A program made the position numbers and the translations under genes. Below are positions 32,801 through 43,255 of a stretch of DNA of 64,000 nt, piece after piece. A model generated the notes under the pieces. It saw only the letters and a program-made list of their open reading frames with translations, did no database searches and was not told where the DNA came from. Positions within the stretch are counted from its first letter, which is position 1. Each line of letters begins with the position of its first letter. Where the stretch lies: assembly GCF_963678635.1 (NCBI RefSeq), contig NC_087070.1, forward strand, positions 13,552,539 to 13,616,538, read 5' to 3'. The DNA is from Symsagittifera roscoffensis (taxonomy: Eukaryota; Xenacoelomorpha; Acoela; Convolutidae).

Positions 32801-35573
32801 CCCATCCGTCAGACGTGTCAACAAGCCCCTGCTTTGCAGATGATCATTCGAGCCTGCAACCACTATCACCTGCGGCTCCATGCTGACCACCCTTCGCACA
32901 CTTATCATCATGCCTATTGACTGTCCCCAGTTCAATTTAGGCGCCGTCAAGAAAATCACATCGGGCCAAAAGAGAGAACGGGGCGTGTAGAGATAATCCG
33001 AACTGGCCACGATCAGCTACTTGGCAGCTTTCATATCCAAGGGATCATAAGCGGCAAACAGGCCGTCACCGACTGGGGGCTTCAGTTCCCCGTATCTCCT
33101 GTCATCTCCATCCACCTTGGTCGTTCGGGGGTAGTCTCTTGAATATTCGCCAGGCGTCTGACCGGGTGGTTTAGCGAACTGCCTGTACATTTTGTGAAGC
33201 TTGTTATTAGGCTTGTTATCTGTCTGAAACTTGCCCTTACGAGCAGGTGGCGTCAGTTCCCGGGCTCTCTGGCGGACGTCCGTAAGATACCGGGTATTCA
33301 AAGGTCCAAAGGTATTGTCCTGAGGCAATCCATTCAGGTCTGCGTGCCGGAGCTGAACTGCTCCTGCTCTGCTAGCAGCCAATCCACGCCCGGTGTCCGA
33401 TATAGTCGCGACACTGTGGGACTTTCTCCGCCGATCATTCTCATTGCGTCCTCCCGACACGTCAAGGTATTCATGTTCAACTTCGTTGACATGTTCGTCT
33501 TGTACTGTCCCCAATGACTAGGGTCTGATCCGTTCCAAAGCAGCACGCTGTCTGGTTCAACTCCCTCCGCTGGCACGGCGCTCGTGGACGGTCCTGCTGC
33601 TGAAGCAGGGTTTGCCATGGCGGGCGGGTCGTTCCTCCTAGACACGGTCTGGGAGTTATTCCTGTTCTGATCAACTGATCTCCCGAGTCAGCTTTCAAGT
33701 GGTTGTGTTCTGGGAGGAGGAGCAGTCCCTAGCCTCTCTCTTACGTTTGAGCTCGGAGCGATGGGTGCAGCTGTAGCCGTCTCCATTGCCAAAGGCCCTA
33801 GGTGGTTGACGAGGGATTCGGGCACGCTTGCCCTTATTCTATTTCCTCCGGTCGAGCTCGTCCAAGCCAGAGAACTGGTCGCCCTCGACTCCTGCTCCAC
33901 TTCCCTCAACTGCGTCTGAAATACGTCATTGATCCAGTGTCTCCCTTGTTGGGTGTTGAAATGTATTCCATCTCTGGTAAGCGCGATGTGATCAATCATG
34001 CGCAGCATGTTCTCGAGATCCAGAAGTCGCAGCTCGCCAGGGTTGTTTCTCACCAGACTGCGGATCATTTCGTTCCACCGTGTCACGTTGCCATTCATAA
34101 AATCTGCCACTGTGGTGCCCACCATCGGGTTCTGTGGTATCGTGCACAGCGCCACAATGGGCCTATACTTCTCCTTTAGTTAGTTCAACAGGCATACCAA
34201 CAGAGGCTCCCACTTGCTCTCCGGAGTCACTGGGGCTCTCGAGACGTCGTTGGTTCCCAGCATTATTACCAGCGTATCCAGGTGATCTTCGCTCTGGAAT
34301 TCCATCATTTTGATGACCTGAGCCACTGAGGCTCCTCCAAAGGACAGAATGATAGTCTGACCATAGACGAAGATCTCATTCACATCTCTCAACAAACTGT
34401 CTCCTATGATCAAGTGGCGACTACCTGGGGGAATTACCTGGTCGCTCGTAGCGGGGTTCCAGCTCATGTCATTCAGGCAGGCTCGAGGATGCTTCGCGGC
34501 CACTTGCGTGAATTGGTGATGTGCCATCAGATTCTTCCTGATGTCTACCACGCTGGATTTTTGAAAGGTTCCGCCATGCGCAGTCCCCGAGGACGCTACC
34601 GCGCGGGGTGCTCGCTCCGAACTATTGGATGAATGATCACGACGTTGGGAAGGAACGATCCTACCCAATGTCCGCCCAGTGGTTCTGTTAATCTCATCCA
34701 TTGTTGCTCTGGCCACTTGATTGAATGATTCTTGGAACTGAGGAGCGAGATAGGTGTCAGAAGGGTCTGGTATCGTGTTCCTCTGACTGGGAGCAGACTT
34801 TTGTGACGAGCCTCGGGCCCTCTCGATGTACACAGCTCCCGTACTTTTGTCTTGGGGCGTGTGTCGCTGGATCCCTCCGAGGACTTCATTGTCGCCAGAT
34901 TTTCCTGTGACACTTGGCTCACCTTTGCCGAATACAGCTCCTTCAGGTGCTTTATTCCATCCTCCTTGTAGGCCACCTGCAGATCTTCGTACTTCTTTTT
35001 CCATTCGTCTCTTTCTCGAGCTATCGCCCTATACTCCTGGAGTTTGGCACACAGCTCGCTCTGATCTCTCTCTTTCTTCTCCAACGTCTCAATCGTCTGG
35101 GACGTCTGGATTCCTATTTCGCTCACCCTCACTCTCTTCGGAGGAGGAGCAGCTGTTGGAGAGTCGACCGAATGTGACGGGCATGGCCCATCACGTTGTC
35201 TTTTCGCTCCGATGAGCGGCTGCGCAGGTTGGACCGGCAAGGGCATCTCACCTAGACGGTGGTCCCTCTGTTCACCTAGTCCTGGCTCACGAGCCAGGTT
35301 GTGGCCAGACATTTCTCCCCGCCGCCATCTCATCAGTCGGTTTCGATCTCTCTCGGCGGTCCCGGACTCACCGAAGGCCAACATCAACACGACTTCTGTA
35401 GGGCGTTTCCCTCGACCCTCTCGTCCTAACGCATTGAGGAGCGCGACCACAAACATCGCCAGCCCCGGGTCTTCTCGTGTAAAGTCACAATCGATCAGCC
35501 GCTGATAGATCTCGTCTAGAGTCGCTCCTAGACTCGCTGAGAGGAATTCCATTAGTTCATTCGTGTCACCCAT
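26844..35573 (-). pseudogene. GyB ORF3: giant SGNH-containing protein, disrupted
   Basis: It starts at the ATG at 35573 (MGDTNELMEFLSASLGATLD). In order it has a helical N-terminus, a proline-rich stretch, a coiled coil, then an SGNH-hydrolase domain. That domain shows HLIIGDSLLRDV (block I, intact Gly-Asp-Ser), FGGASVAQV, LGTND (block III) and DGIHFN (block V, Asp-x-x-His). A second region with VIVVAGSNDHLQ follows, then a long middle part in the open 843-codon frame 33010-30479, then a charged C-terminal half without known domains. Breaks include a TAA just after the GTND region (near 34180), TGA near 33688, a stop near 33011 and frameshifts near 35000, 33400 and 30480. GyA has the same frames with other lesions, so an ancestral ORF of about 2,960 codons is implied. 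It sits after pol, where env usually lies, but I see no signal peptide or fusion-protein features. Confidence 0.8.
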
Positions 35574-36652
35574 TTCTTATCGTGTTGATTCGTGTTGTCG
35601 TGTAGTTTCTTCCTGGTTCGTTTGATTTAATGAATTCAATAAACAATTTCTGATCAATCAAGATCTAAAAAACAAGTCGCGACTTAAAACCATCATTTTT
35701 GGATAAAACATCATTCAAATCTTTAAAACTCTTCATTGAAATTCTCTTCTCAATTCTGATTTAAAAATTTAGCACCAAGGTGGATCGTCCACCTGTATCT
35801 TTGTCAGGGTAGCACAAACGAGCGCTGTCACCTTGATTACTTGGAGTATTCTACGCCTTTTATGACACAAAACATAAAACATATCATAACAATAACATAA
35901 CACAAAAAAAAATCACACATCTATACTATCACATAAAATCACAATCCCTAATATTGTACCTAAAACCTAAGTACCAGCCCCGCATATCTCTTGTCGTCTC
36001 CTTCTACCGAGGTCGCTCGGGGATAGTCTCTCCAAAACTCACCAGGCGCCTGACCAGGTGGTTTAGCGAACTGCCTGTACATCTTGTGATGCCTGTTGCT
36101 AGGCTTATTCTCTGGCAGAAACTTGCCCTTCCGAGCAGGTGGTGTCAGTTCTCTGGCTCTCCGACGGACTTCCGTAAGAGATTGGGTGTTCAAGGGTCCA
36201 AAGGTATTGTCCTGAGGCAATCCATTAAGGTCCACGTACCTGAGCGTAGTTGCGGAGCTAAACTGTTCCTGTTCCGCTAACAGCCAATCCAGGCCCGGTA
36301 TGCGATATAATCGCGACACTGTGGGACCCTCTCCACCGATCATCTTTTTTCTTTAAGACGATCCATTGAAATTTTTCTTCGTTGCTGATTTAAAACTTAG
36401 CACCGAGGTGGATCGTCCACTTGAACCTTATCGAGGTTATACGAATGAGCGCTGTGACCTTCACTACCTGGAGTGTTCCAGGTCTTTCAGGACACAAACA
36501 TCACATAAAACATACTCTAACAATAACATAACACATAAACACCATATATCTACATTATTACATTAAAACATAATCCCTAGTAGCTAACCCAACTCAATCC
36601 TCATCCCTATAAATTGAACTAAATAAAAACCACTTATCGCCGAATGCAACTC
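35574..36652 (-). repeat. pol-ORF3 spacer of GyB, containing a duplicated ORF3 fragment
   Basis: The AT-rich spacer that is single in GyA (about 61100-61370) occurs twice here, at about 35730-35960 and 36350-36590. Between the two copies, 36343-35960 repeats an internal ORF3 piece (minus-strand frame MIGGEGPTVSRLYRIPGLDW...), corresponding to about 33450-33100. Each spacer copy has the inverted repeat AGGTGGA-TCG-TCCACCT (35778-35794; 36406-36422 with one mismatch). No independent gene is present. Confidence 0.8.
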
Positions 36653-38200
36653 CTAGCATATGCTCAGATAGTACTTTTTATGTAAGTAAACCTCTATGTC
36701 AGTTTCTGAAAATATCACATGTACAAGGGCGTACAGCTCTCTCGGATGTAGCTTTCCCCTATTAGGATGATATACTGGTAACGAGAGAGAGGTCACTCCT
36801 CTCTCAACCAGAAAATCCCTAAGTCGAGTCAAGGCCAATACCATGCTCTCTGGATCTACGTGTTGCCTATCAGTGGCCTTAGTAACCAGGAAACACAAAT
36901 ATTTCCCTGGTATCTGTGATGCAACAGGGGGCAGCGCTATCATCCCTCCCACACCAGGCCTCTGTTTCCATAAAAAATCGATGTTCCTATACTTTCTTCT
37001 GAAATCAGCCGCTAGTGCTGTTTTGAAGCTTACATCCGCGGTTACTGCTATGGCTCATGTACGTTCCGTGAGTATAAAATCGTTTTCCGTTATGACAATT
37101 TTGTTTGAATAATGGCTCGGTAGGTCAAAATACGATTCAAAAATTCGTCCAAAAGGTGGTTTTTTAGTATTCTCGCCCTCTGTCTCTAGTTCTCTGGTTT
37201 CTCTTGCCGATTTCAATTTTTTTATGATCAGGTTTTCGGTGTGGGTGGGTCCTACCCCCACTCCCCGGACAAAAATATCCATCGACGTCCCCGTCGATCG
37301 CCCAAAGTCTGGCAGATCGAGGTTGGATTGTGGAACACGTAGAGGACCATCTGGGACGACCCAGTTGGACTCGGTATTGTCATGACTGACGTATTTGATG
37401 CCGTCTTTATCGACATCCTGAATCGTCAGGATTGTCTCTTTTGGATCTGTGGGCAGATCATGGAGCCATTCGAGCACCCGCAAGTTCGTTAATTCTTGCT
37501 CATGAGTCTGTTCCGCTTCTGGTTCGAACTCCACTTCCGGTTCTGATCGATCGTCGATCCAATCCTGATCCATGTCATTCACCAAGTCGATTTCTTCTAG
37601 CACCGCCACTTCGTCCAGTCCTTCCAGCGAGTCCATCATATCACTTAATACTATCCTGTCTACGACGAAATCCTCGCCGTACGTATTGTATTTCTTCTTG
37701 TTCTTTCCTCTCCTGCTCTGGCGTGTTTCCATGGTGAGAGGAAAGTCAGGCTGTATTCCTTTGTCAATTTCGATTTGTTCCGGGCAGTCCCAGTCTTCCT
37801 CGGCATAAGGTAGAGTTTCATCGTCCACCTCTACTCGCTCGGTCAACTCCAGATCCAGTGGTAGGTCGCAAACGTCCACCACCTCATTCCCGTCGTTTTT
37901 GTCGCGAGTACCCCTTTCATCCTCCTCACAAGCAGGATCCACTATCAAATAGTCTCCCTCTTGCATGTCCGCTGGGATGCACCAATCCTCTGACGAGGCA
38001 TTGTGTGGTTTGATGTTTTCATAATGAGCTGCTCTTCCAGTGCTCAATCGATAAAAACGACCTCCTTGGTGCACCTCTGTTATCTGAAATGGACCACGCC
38101 ATTTCTTTAAAAAATTCTTGGTTCCTTTTGGTGGAACCACTTCCTGGAACACCCAAACGTAGTCGCCAACTGAGTAGGCTTTGCATCGGCTGTCCTTTTA
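36653..38200 (-). pseudogene. GyB pol C-terminus: integrase tail, acidic region, macro-domain-like module
   Basis: Continues the integrase as VWVFQEVVPPKG, then GPFQITEVHQGGRFYRL (GPY/F-type module) and AHYENIKPH. An acidic stretch follows, with the METRQSRRGKNKKKYN pol-end signature. A conserved region of about 200 residues comes next, and the end resembles a macro domain of the OARD1/TARG1 type. A single TGA at 37055-37057 (Cys codon in GyA) interrupts the frame before the macro part. The macro part then runs in the same frame to the stop at 36653. Confidence 0.75.
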
Positions 38201-39170
38201 TCAAACCTCCTTTTTTGTCTTATTTGCGCCTGTTGCGTGTTCCTCCTGCATAAGTCATTGAGGTCCTGCTGTCTTCTAATAACATCCCGCATGTACGTTT
38301 GCAGTGCTGTTCTCTTCCCCTCATATTCAGGGTAGAAAAACGTCAACGTAAGCGCTTTTTCGTGACCCGTTAGCATCATGTGCGGACTTATTTCCGTGGT
38401 GGAATGCTCCGTGCTGTTGTAAGCACCCATCACTTGCGCTTGGCAAGTGCTTGTCCCAGTCATCCATGTAGCGCGAGCAAAAGACTCTCAGCATGGATAC
38501 CAGTGTGCGATTTTGCCTCTCGACCAGGCCATTCGTTTGCGGGTGGTAAGTGGTCGAGTGGGCCTGCGCTACCTGCGACCTTTTCATTAACTCCTTCGTG
38601 AGATCACCCATTGCTATTGTCCGATTGGAAAGTGATGGGGCAGCCATGCCTCGCTATCCACACATTTATCAAATGATCGCATGTTTCTTCCGCCGATGCT
38701 GTCATGGAGGGTGCTGCCTCCGCATACTTCGTAAAATGGTCGATCATTACCAGCACCTGATTATAGCCCGTTGCTGTCATGCAGATTTTCTGATGAACAA
38801 CAATTTGCGCCACTTCGTTGAATCCCGACGACTCTATTGACTGTAGGGGGAATCTTAGTTTCCTGGGATCCTTCGCCTGCTGACATGACAGGCACGCAGC
38901 GATCCACTTCTCACAAGCCTTCTTCAATCCCGGCCATTCGAATCGTTTCTGTATCCTGTTGTACACTTTGTCCACGCCTTGATGGCCCATCTGATCATGT
39001 GAGCAAAAGAGCAATTCGGTCTGGTACAACTGTGGTAACACTATCGAATTGTATTTATAAAGGACCTTGTCCTCCTCTTTACGTTTACAAGCTACGATTC
39101 CGTCCTTGTTCAGGTACAACAATTTTTTTCTCTTCAGTCAGAATTGCTTCAAGATCTTGTAGCTGTCTTC
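38107..39170 (-). pseudogene. GyB integrase, inactive
   Basis: The zinc-binding HHCC module is visible (HDQMGHQG...CLSCQQAK). The catalytic core follows with GYNQVLVMIDHFTKYAEAAP and HPQTNGLVERQNRTL. The first catalytic Asp, IDHQK in GyA, reads IVVHQK here, so it is lost. Frameshifts occur around the second Asp (QSDN, near 38625) and after WDKHLP (near 38450), and a stop lies near 39139. Integrase would insert the reverse-transcribed DNA into the chromosome. Confidence 0.85.
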
Positions 39171-40530
39171 TTCCAAGTCTCCCTTGTCAGGTGCTCCATT
39201 CTCGATCCATCTCTTCAGACTGCTCGTCATTCTATTATTTTCGTTGAGCCCATAGGAGATCCGACAGCTTGTACCTGGCTTTCAAATACGTCTTTTCGGA
39301 GCATGAACATCGTCCATCAACGTGACACACCATATCTTTTTCAAAGGCGTCGCTTCCTGCACAGATGGTTCCAGATTGGTACGGACGATCGTACCATGTG
39401 GCAGCAATCTGGTTGGGCGTTTCGAAACTGCTATCAGCTCGAGCTCATCTGCGGCATTATCTACTACTGCCTTCTTCATCTGAGGTGTACCTGTCCCTGT
39501 CTGGGTCCTGATGCGTTTCTCGGTCCAGCCCGCGCTGCTTCCAGTCTACCAACAAGGAGTGGATCGCGATCTCCGACATATCGGAATTAGAAGTTGTTTC
39601 AGATGTGTTGTCCCAGGACTGGGGCCTCGAGTCAACACTTGAGCCGACTGATTCCCCAACATCATATTACAAGTTGTCTGAGATGTTTCTCGACTCCCCG
39701 GACAAAACTCTGTCCGTTAGTCGCTTTGAATCCGACTCCCCGGACAAAATTCTGCCCCTAGGTGGTCTCGTCAACCTCTCCCCGGACAAGTCGTCCTGCA
39801 CGGGCTCAAAGGTGTCTGAGTCCTCAGACAAGTCTTCCTTGACGGGCTCGAAGGTATCAGACTCCCCGGACATTGTCTCGTCCCCGGACGAACAATCTGG
39901 GCTCGGCTCGTATTCTTCTCTTGCATCCGTGAAACGCACTTTCCTCGCGAAACTAGATCTCGACTTGATCCTGACTTCCTCAGTGGCTTGGGTCTGATTC
40001 AGTGTGCCATGTTCAGTGAACGAAGTTCTCAACAAGACCTCCTTTGGCATCGAGCTCACCAGCTGGTTGACTATCGACCTGCAATCCCGTTCAACGCCTC
40101 GGCTGCGAATGGACACTGGCCTCTTCTCTGTTCTCTCAGTGACAGTCAACCGCTGCATGGTCTCCATCCACTCACGATCATGCCTATCCACTTCCCTGTC
40201 CAACAAGTCACGGAGCTTCCCCATGACGTCCGGCGTCACGCTCACCGTCCTCTTCAATAGAGCCATGCTGTTTATACCCAGCCTGGTAAGTTCCTGCTGT
40301 ACCAAATTGGATCGGACTAGCAGATCAAACGGAACGGGCTCGCCTCTGGCTAAAACCTTTATCTCCGCGGCCGTCTCCCTTGGAAGGTCAGGGTGTCCGG
40401 GTATAGGATGCCCTGACTTGTCTAACCACCTAATAAGTGGCAGTTTGTCGTAGGTTTCCTTGTCCAGAAATGAAAACCCGTCTTTGATTTCCGATTGGTT
40501 AGCCTGCTTCTCCTCTAGGCGCTCATAGAA
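39171..40530 (-). pseudogene. GyB pol linker between RNase H and integrase, with acidic repeats
   Basis: The open frame 40305-39667 (212 codons) follows the RNase H in the same frame after a TAA (about 40531). Its C-terminal part has short tandem repeats around SGESDTFEPV and DLSGE. On the plus strand these show as recurring CTCCCCGGACA words between about 39690 and 39895. A frameshift leads to the frame 39479-39282 that joins the integrase. I recognise no domain. Such acidic linkers are uncommon in short Ty3 elements. Confidence 0.6.
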
Positions 40531-41190
40531 TTATGTCTTTTTACTGAGGCTATCTGCGTTCTGGTGCTTGTTACGGGTACGGTGCTCTATGATCATGTGG
40601 TATCCATCCAGGCGCACGATCCAACGACCAATATAACTTTGGTCCATCGAATATGTTTTCAGCCAGGCAAAGGCACGATTATCCACACGTAACTTGAAGG
40701 GAGCACTCCCCAAGTAGGCCCTGTATTTTTCCACGAAAGTGGTCACCGCGAACATCTCCGCTTTTGTTGCGCCGTACTTCATCTCAGTATCACTCAAGAC
40801 TTTACTCCCGTAGGCTATCGGACGAAGAACCGTTCTCCCGTTCCACTCCTGCTCCTGGTGAAGTATGCCCGATATCGCAACCACTGATGCATCCGTGTCC
40901 AGCACGATCATCCCCTTCTCTGTTGGCATGCCGAGGACCGGTGCCTCGCAAAGTTCACGTTTGATGTTCTCAAATGAAACTTGTGCTTCATCAGTCCAAG
41001 TGAACTTTTTGCCCTTGTTTCTCATCAACCGCTGCATGGGGTATATTTTGTCAGCATACCCCTTGATGAATTCTCGATAATAATTAGCAAATCCCAAAAA
41101 ACTCATCAGCTGTGTATCTGTTTTAGGTGCCTTCCAGGTCAACACCGCTTCAACCGCTTCAGGATCTGGTCTAACTCCATGTTTATCCAC
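40531..41190 (-). CDS. GyB reverse transcriptase connection and RNase H
   Basis: Opens with DKHGVRPDPEAVEAV and FLGFANYYREFIKGYA, the thumb region that follows gypsy RT. RNase H comes next: VLDTDASVVAISGIL (first acidic residues), KYGATKAEMFAV (catalytic Glu region) and FKLRVDNRAFAWL (Asp), then RWIVRLDGY...HQNADSLS with the last Asp. All four acidic positions appear kept. The frame is offset from the RT frame by one deleted base near 41225. It degrades the RNA strand of the hybrid. Confidence 0.88.
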   Translation of the reverse strand: MDKHGVRPDPEAVEAVLTWKAPKTDTQLMSFLGFANYYREFIKGYADKIYPMQRLMRNKGKKFTWTDEAQVSFENIKRELCEAPVLGMPTEKGMIVLDTDASVVAISGILHQEQEWNGRTVLRPIAYGSKVLSDTEMKYGATKAEMFAVTTFVEKYRAYLGSAPFKLRVDNRAFAWLKTYSMDQSYIGRWIVRLDGYHMIIEHRTRNKHQNADSLSKKT

Positions 41191-41207
41191 CAGGCGGCCC
41201 AGATACT

Positions 41208-42092
41208 TTATGGAATCTCTGAGGATTTCACACTTGTGGGTTTACATTTCAGACCCGCCTGCCTCATGCAAGAAAACACCACATCAAACCTCTCTATGTG
41301 GTCTTCTAAGGTTGGTGTTGCAATAACAACATCATCGACATAACACATGATGAGATTCCCGTATTTCTTAGTGAGGCTCGTGAGTGCCTGGGCCATCAGT
41401 CGCTGGAATGTGGCCGTCGCGTTGCACAATCCGAACGGCATCCTCTTCCACTGGAACAATCCCAGCTCGCACGCGAAGCCTGTTTTTTCTCGATCTTGCT
41501 TTCGGAGTGGCACTTGCCAGAACGCAGAGCCCAAATCCAACGTCGTGAAGAACTTCGCGTCTCCCAGCTTGGATAGGCTCTGATCGATGCGGGGAATCGG
41601 GTATGCGTCCTTTATAGTCACTGCGTTCTGATAACGGAAATCACAACATAATCTGAGTTGTCCCCCTTTCTTTTTCGCCATGACCACGCCACAAGCCCAC
41701 GGGGACTTCGACGGCTCGATCATGTCATACTTCATTAACATCTCGATTTCCTTCCTACACGCTTCTGACTTATGAGGGGTCATTCTTCTCGCCCCTTCCC
41801 TATGAGGTACCGAGCCCTCTTCTGTCTCAATCTCGTTTTCTACAAAATTACAGCAACCTATGTCGGCCTTATGTTTCGAAAAAACGTCTGCGTTCCGACT
41901 TAGCACCGCTCTGAGCGAATCTAGTTCCTTGTCTGAAATTTTACCCTTCAAATGTTCTATCTCAGGTAGGACCGGTTTATTCGCTGATAACTCTGTTTCT
42001 GTCGGCCTCTCCGGAAAGTTGGAACAACTAGACCCATCATCTGTTTCCGACTTCATAGAAAACAATTTCCTTGAAGATTTCAATTCATTCAC
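41208..42092 (-). CDS. GyB reverse transcriptase
   Basis: All canonical Ty3/gypsy RT blocks are present in order: GQLRLCCDFRYQNAVTIKDAYPIP, TTLDLGSAFWQVPL (first catalytic Asp), MPFGLCNATATFQRLM and the catalytic MCYVDDVVIAT. The last residues (after GLKCKP) are out of frame because one base is missing where KCEILRDSIKYLG would continue. The listed 5' end is a GTG overlapping the protease stop and is probably not an initiation site. The protein was more likely made as part of a polyprotein. Confidence 0.9.
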   Translation of the reverse strand: MNELKSSRKLFSMKSETDDGSSCSNFPERPTETELSANKPVLPEIEHLKGKISDKELDSLRAVLSRNADVFSKHKADIGCCNFVENEIETEEGSVPHREGARRMTPHKSEACRKEIEMLMKYDMIEPSKSPWACGVVMAKKKGGQLRLCCDFRYQNAVTIKDAYPIPRIDQSLSKLGDAKFFTTLDLGSAFWQVPLRKQDREKTGFACELGLFQWKRMPFGLCNATATFQRLMAQALTSLTKKYGNLIMCYVDDVVIATPTLEDHIERFDVVFSCMRQAGLKCKPTSVKSSEIP

Positions 42093-43255
42093 TCTCTTCC
42101 TTTACATTCTTGGTTCGCATGCAATGGACATTTAGTTACATCAAACTTTTTCAAGTTCTCCACACTCTGAAAGTCTGTGTTCAGAGGCAAAGCATAGCCA
42201 AGTTTCTTTCTCCTCTGTATTGTCACTGTTGTTGCTTCTGTGTTCAACAACACACTCACACACAGTCCGCTCTGAGTGAGTGAGAAGCTTCTTCCTAAAA
42301 TAGCCGGGCTTTTACTGTTTGGATTTGGTACCAGACACACCTGTCTGTCATTGCTGAGTTCATTCAAGTTCCTCATCCTAAACGTCGCTCCTACGGCTTG
42401 GTTTGGTTTTAATCTAACTTTTCGATCCAGAAAAATCGGCACCTTGGCCTGGTTAATTAAAATCTTATTAAGGGGTTTCTTTTCATATTTTCTCTCAGGA
42501 TCCTTGATCCTAATCAACCCGTCATTGAGATCGATCGTGACATCAAAGTTGCGTACGAAGTCCCTTCCTAAGATGAACTGATCGGATTCGTCCAAATTCT
42601 CCACTACTAGGAAGCTCATCCAAAGATGTCTTCCTCCGAGCTGCAGTGAAATGATCGGGGTTCTTCCAGTCACATAGATCGCTCCCTGATTGGCAGCTGC
42701 CAACCTGATGTTTGTCGGTATGAAGTCCGATCTCTTGAAACCCATGTCTGTCCAAGTTTTGACTGGCATGACACTAACCACTGCTCCCGTGTCTAGCAGT
42801 CCCTTTACTGAAAGTTGTCTGCCTTGCACGTCCAGCACGTGTGCGGCCAGATCGGCCTCGCAACCTATGTGCACCGCATCTTGTTCGAGCATGGCGTTGT
42901 GTCCGATTCGTCTAACCTTCAGCTCCTCTTGACCAATGTATATCCGGCCAATCTGATCGTTCGCATCAGTTACGTGAGCTTTTGTGTAGATATTGATGCC
43001 ATCCACATTCATTAGAATCGGGTATGGGCCATGGACGTCGATGTAATGCCCATCCACTTTCATCAGCCTCGGACCTCCTGTTGTGAGCAGCGCTCGCACT
43101 GCCCTGGAGTCCATTTTGGGATCTTTCTCCTTCAGGTAGTCTGCATAAATATCCAGGTGGACTAGTGTAATTTCGGATTGTTCACTCAAGTTCTTGACCA
43201 CCTGGTGCCCTGCGACTGAGATAATGGACATTATCTTCGTCCCCTCCTTCGTCAT
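42089..43255 (-). CDS. GyB retropepsin-like protease region
   Basis: The aspartic protease signature LLDTGAVVSVMPV lies at about residues 154-166, and the partner motif FILGRDFVRNFDVTIDL about 85 residues later. An N-terminal extension of about 130 residues precedes it. The ATG at 43255 overlaps the TGA that ends the gag frame (ATGA), so the two frames share four bases. The C-terminal part links to RT. It would cleave the gag-pol polyprotein. Confidence 0.82.
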   Translation of the reverse strand: MTKEGTKIMSIISVAGHQVVKNLSEQSEITLVHLDIYADYLKEKDPKMDSRAVRALLTTGGPRLMKVDGHYIDVHGPYPILMNVDGINIYTKAHVTDANDQIGRIYIGQEELKVRRIGHNAMLEQDAVHIGCEADLAAHVLDVQGRQLSVKGLLDTGAVVSVMPVKTWTDMGFKRSDFIPTNIRLAAANQGAIYVTGRTPIISLQLGGRHLWMSFLVVENLDESDQFILGRDFVRNFDVTIDLNDGLIRIKDPERKYEKKPLNKILINQAKVPIFLDRKVRLKPNQAVGATFRMRNLNELSNDRQVCLVPNPNSKSPAILGRSFSLTQSGLCVSVLLNTEATTVTIQRRKKLGYALPLNTDFQSVENLKKFDVTKCPLHANQECKGRE

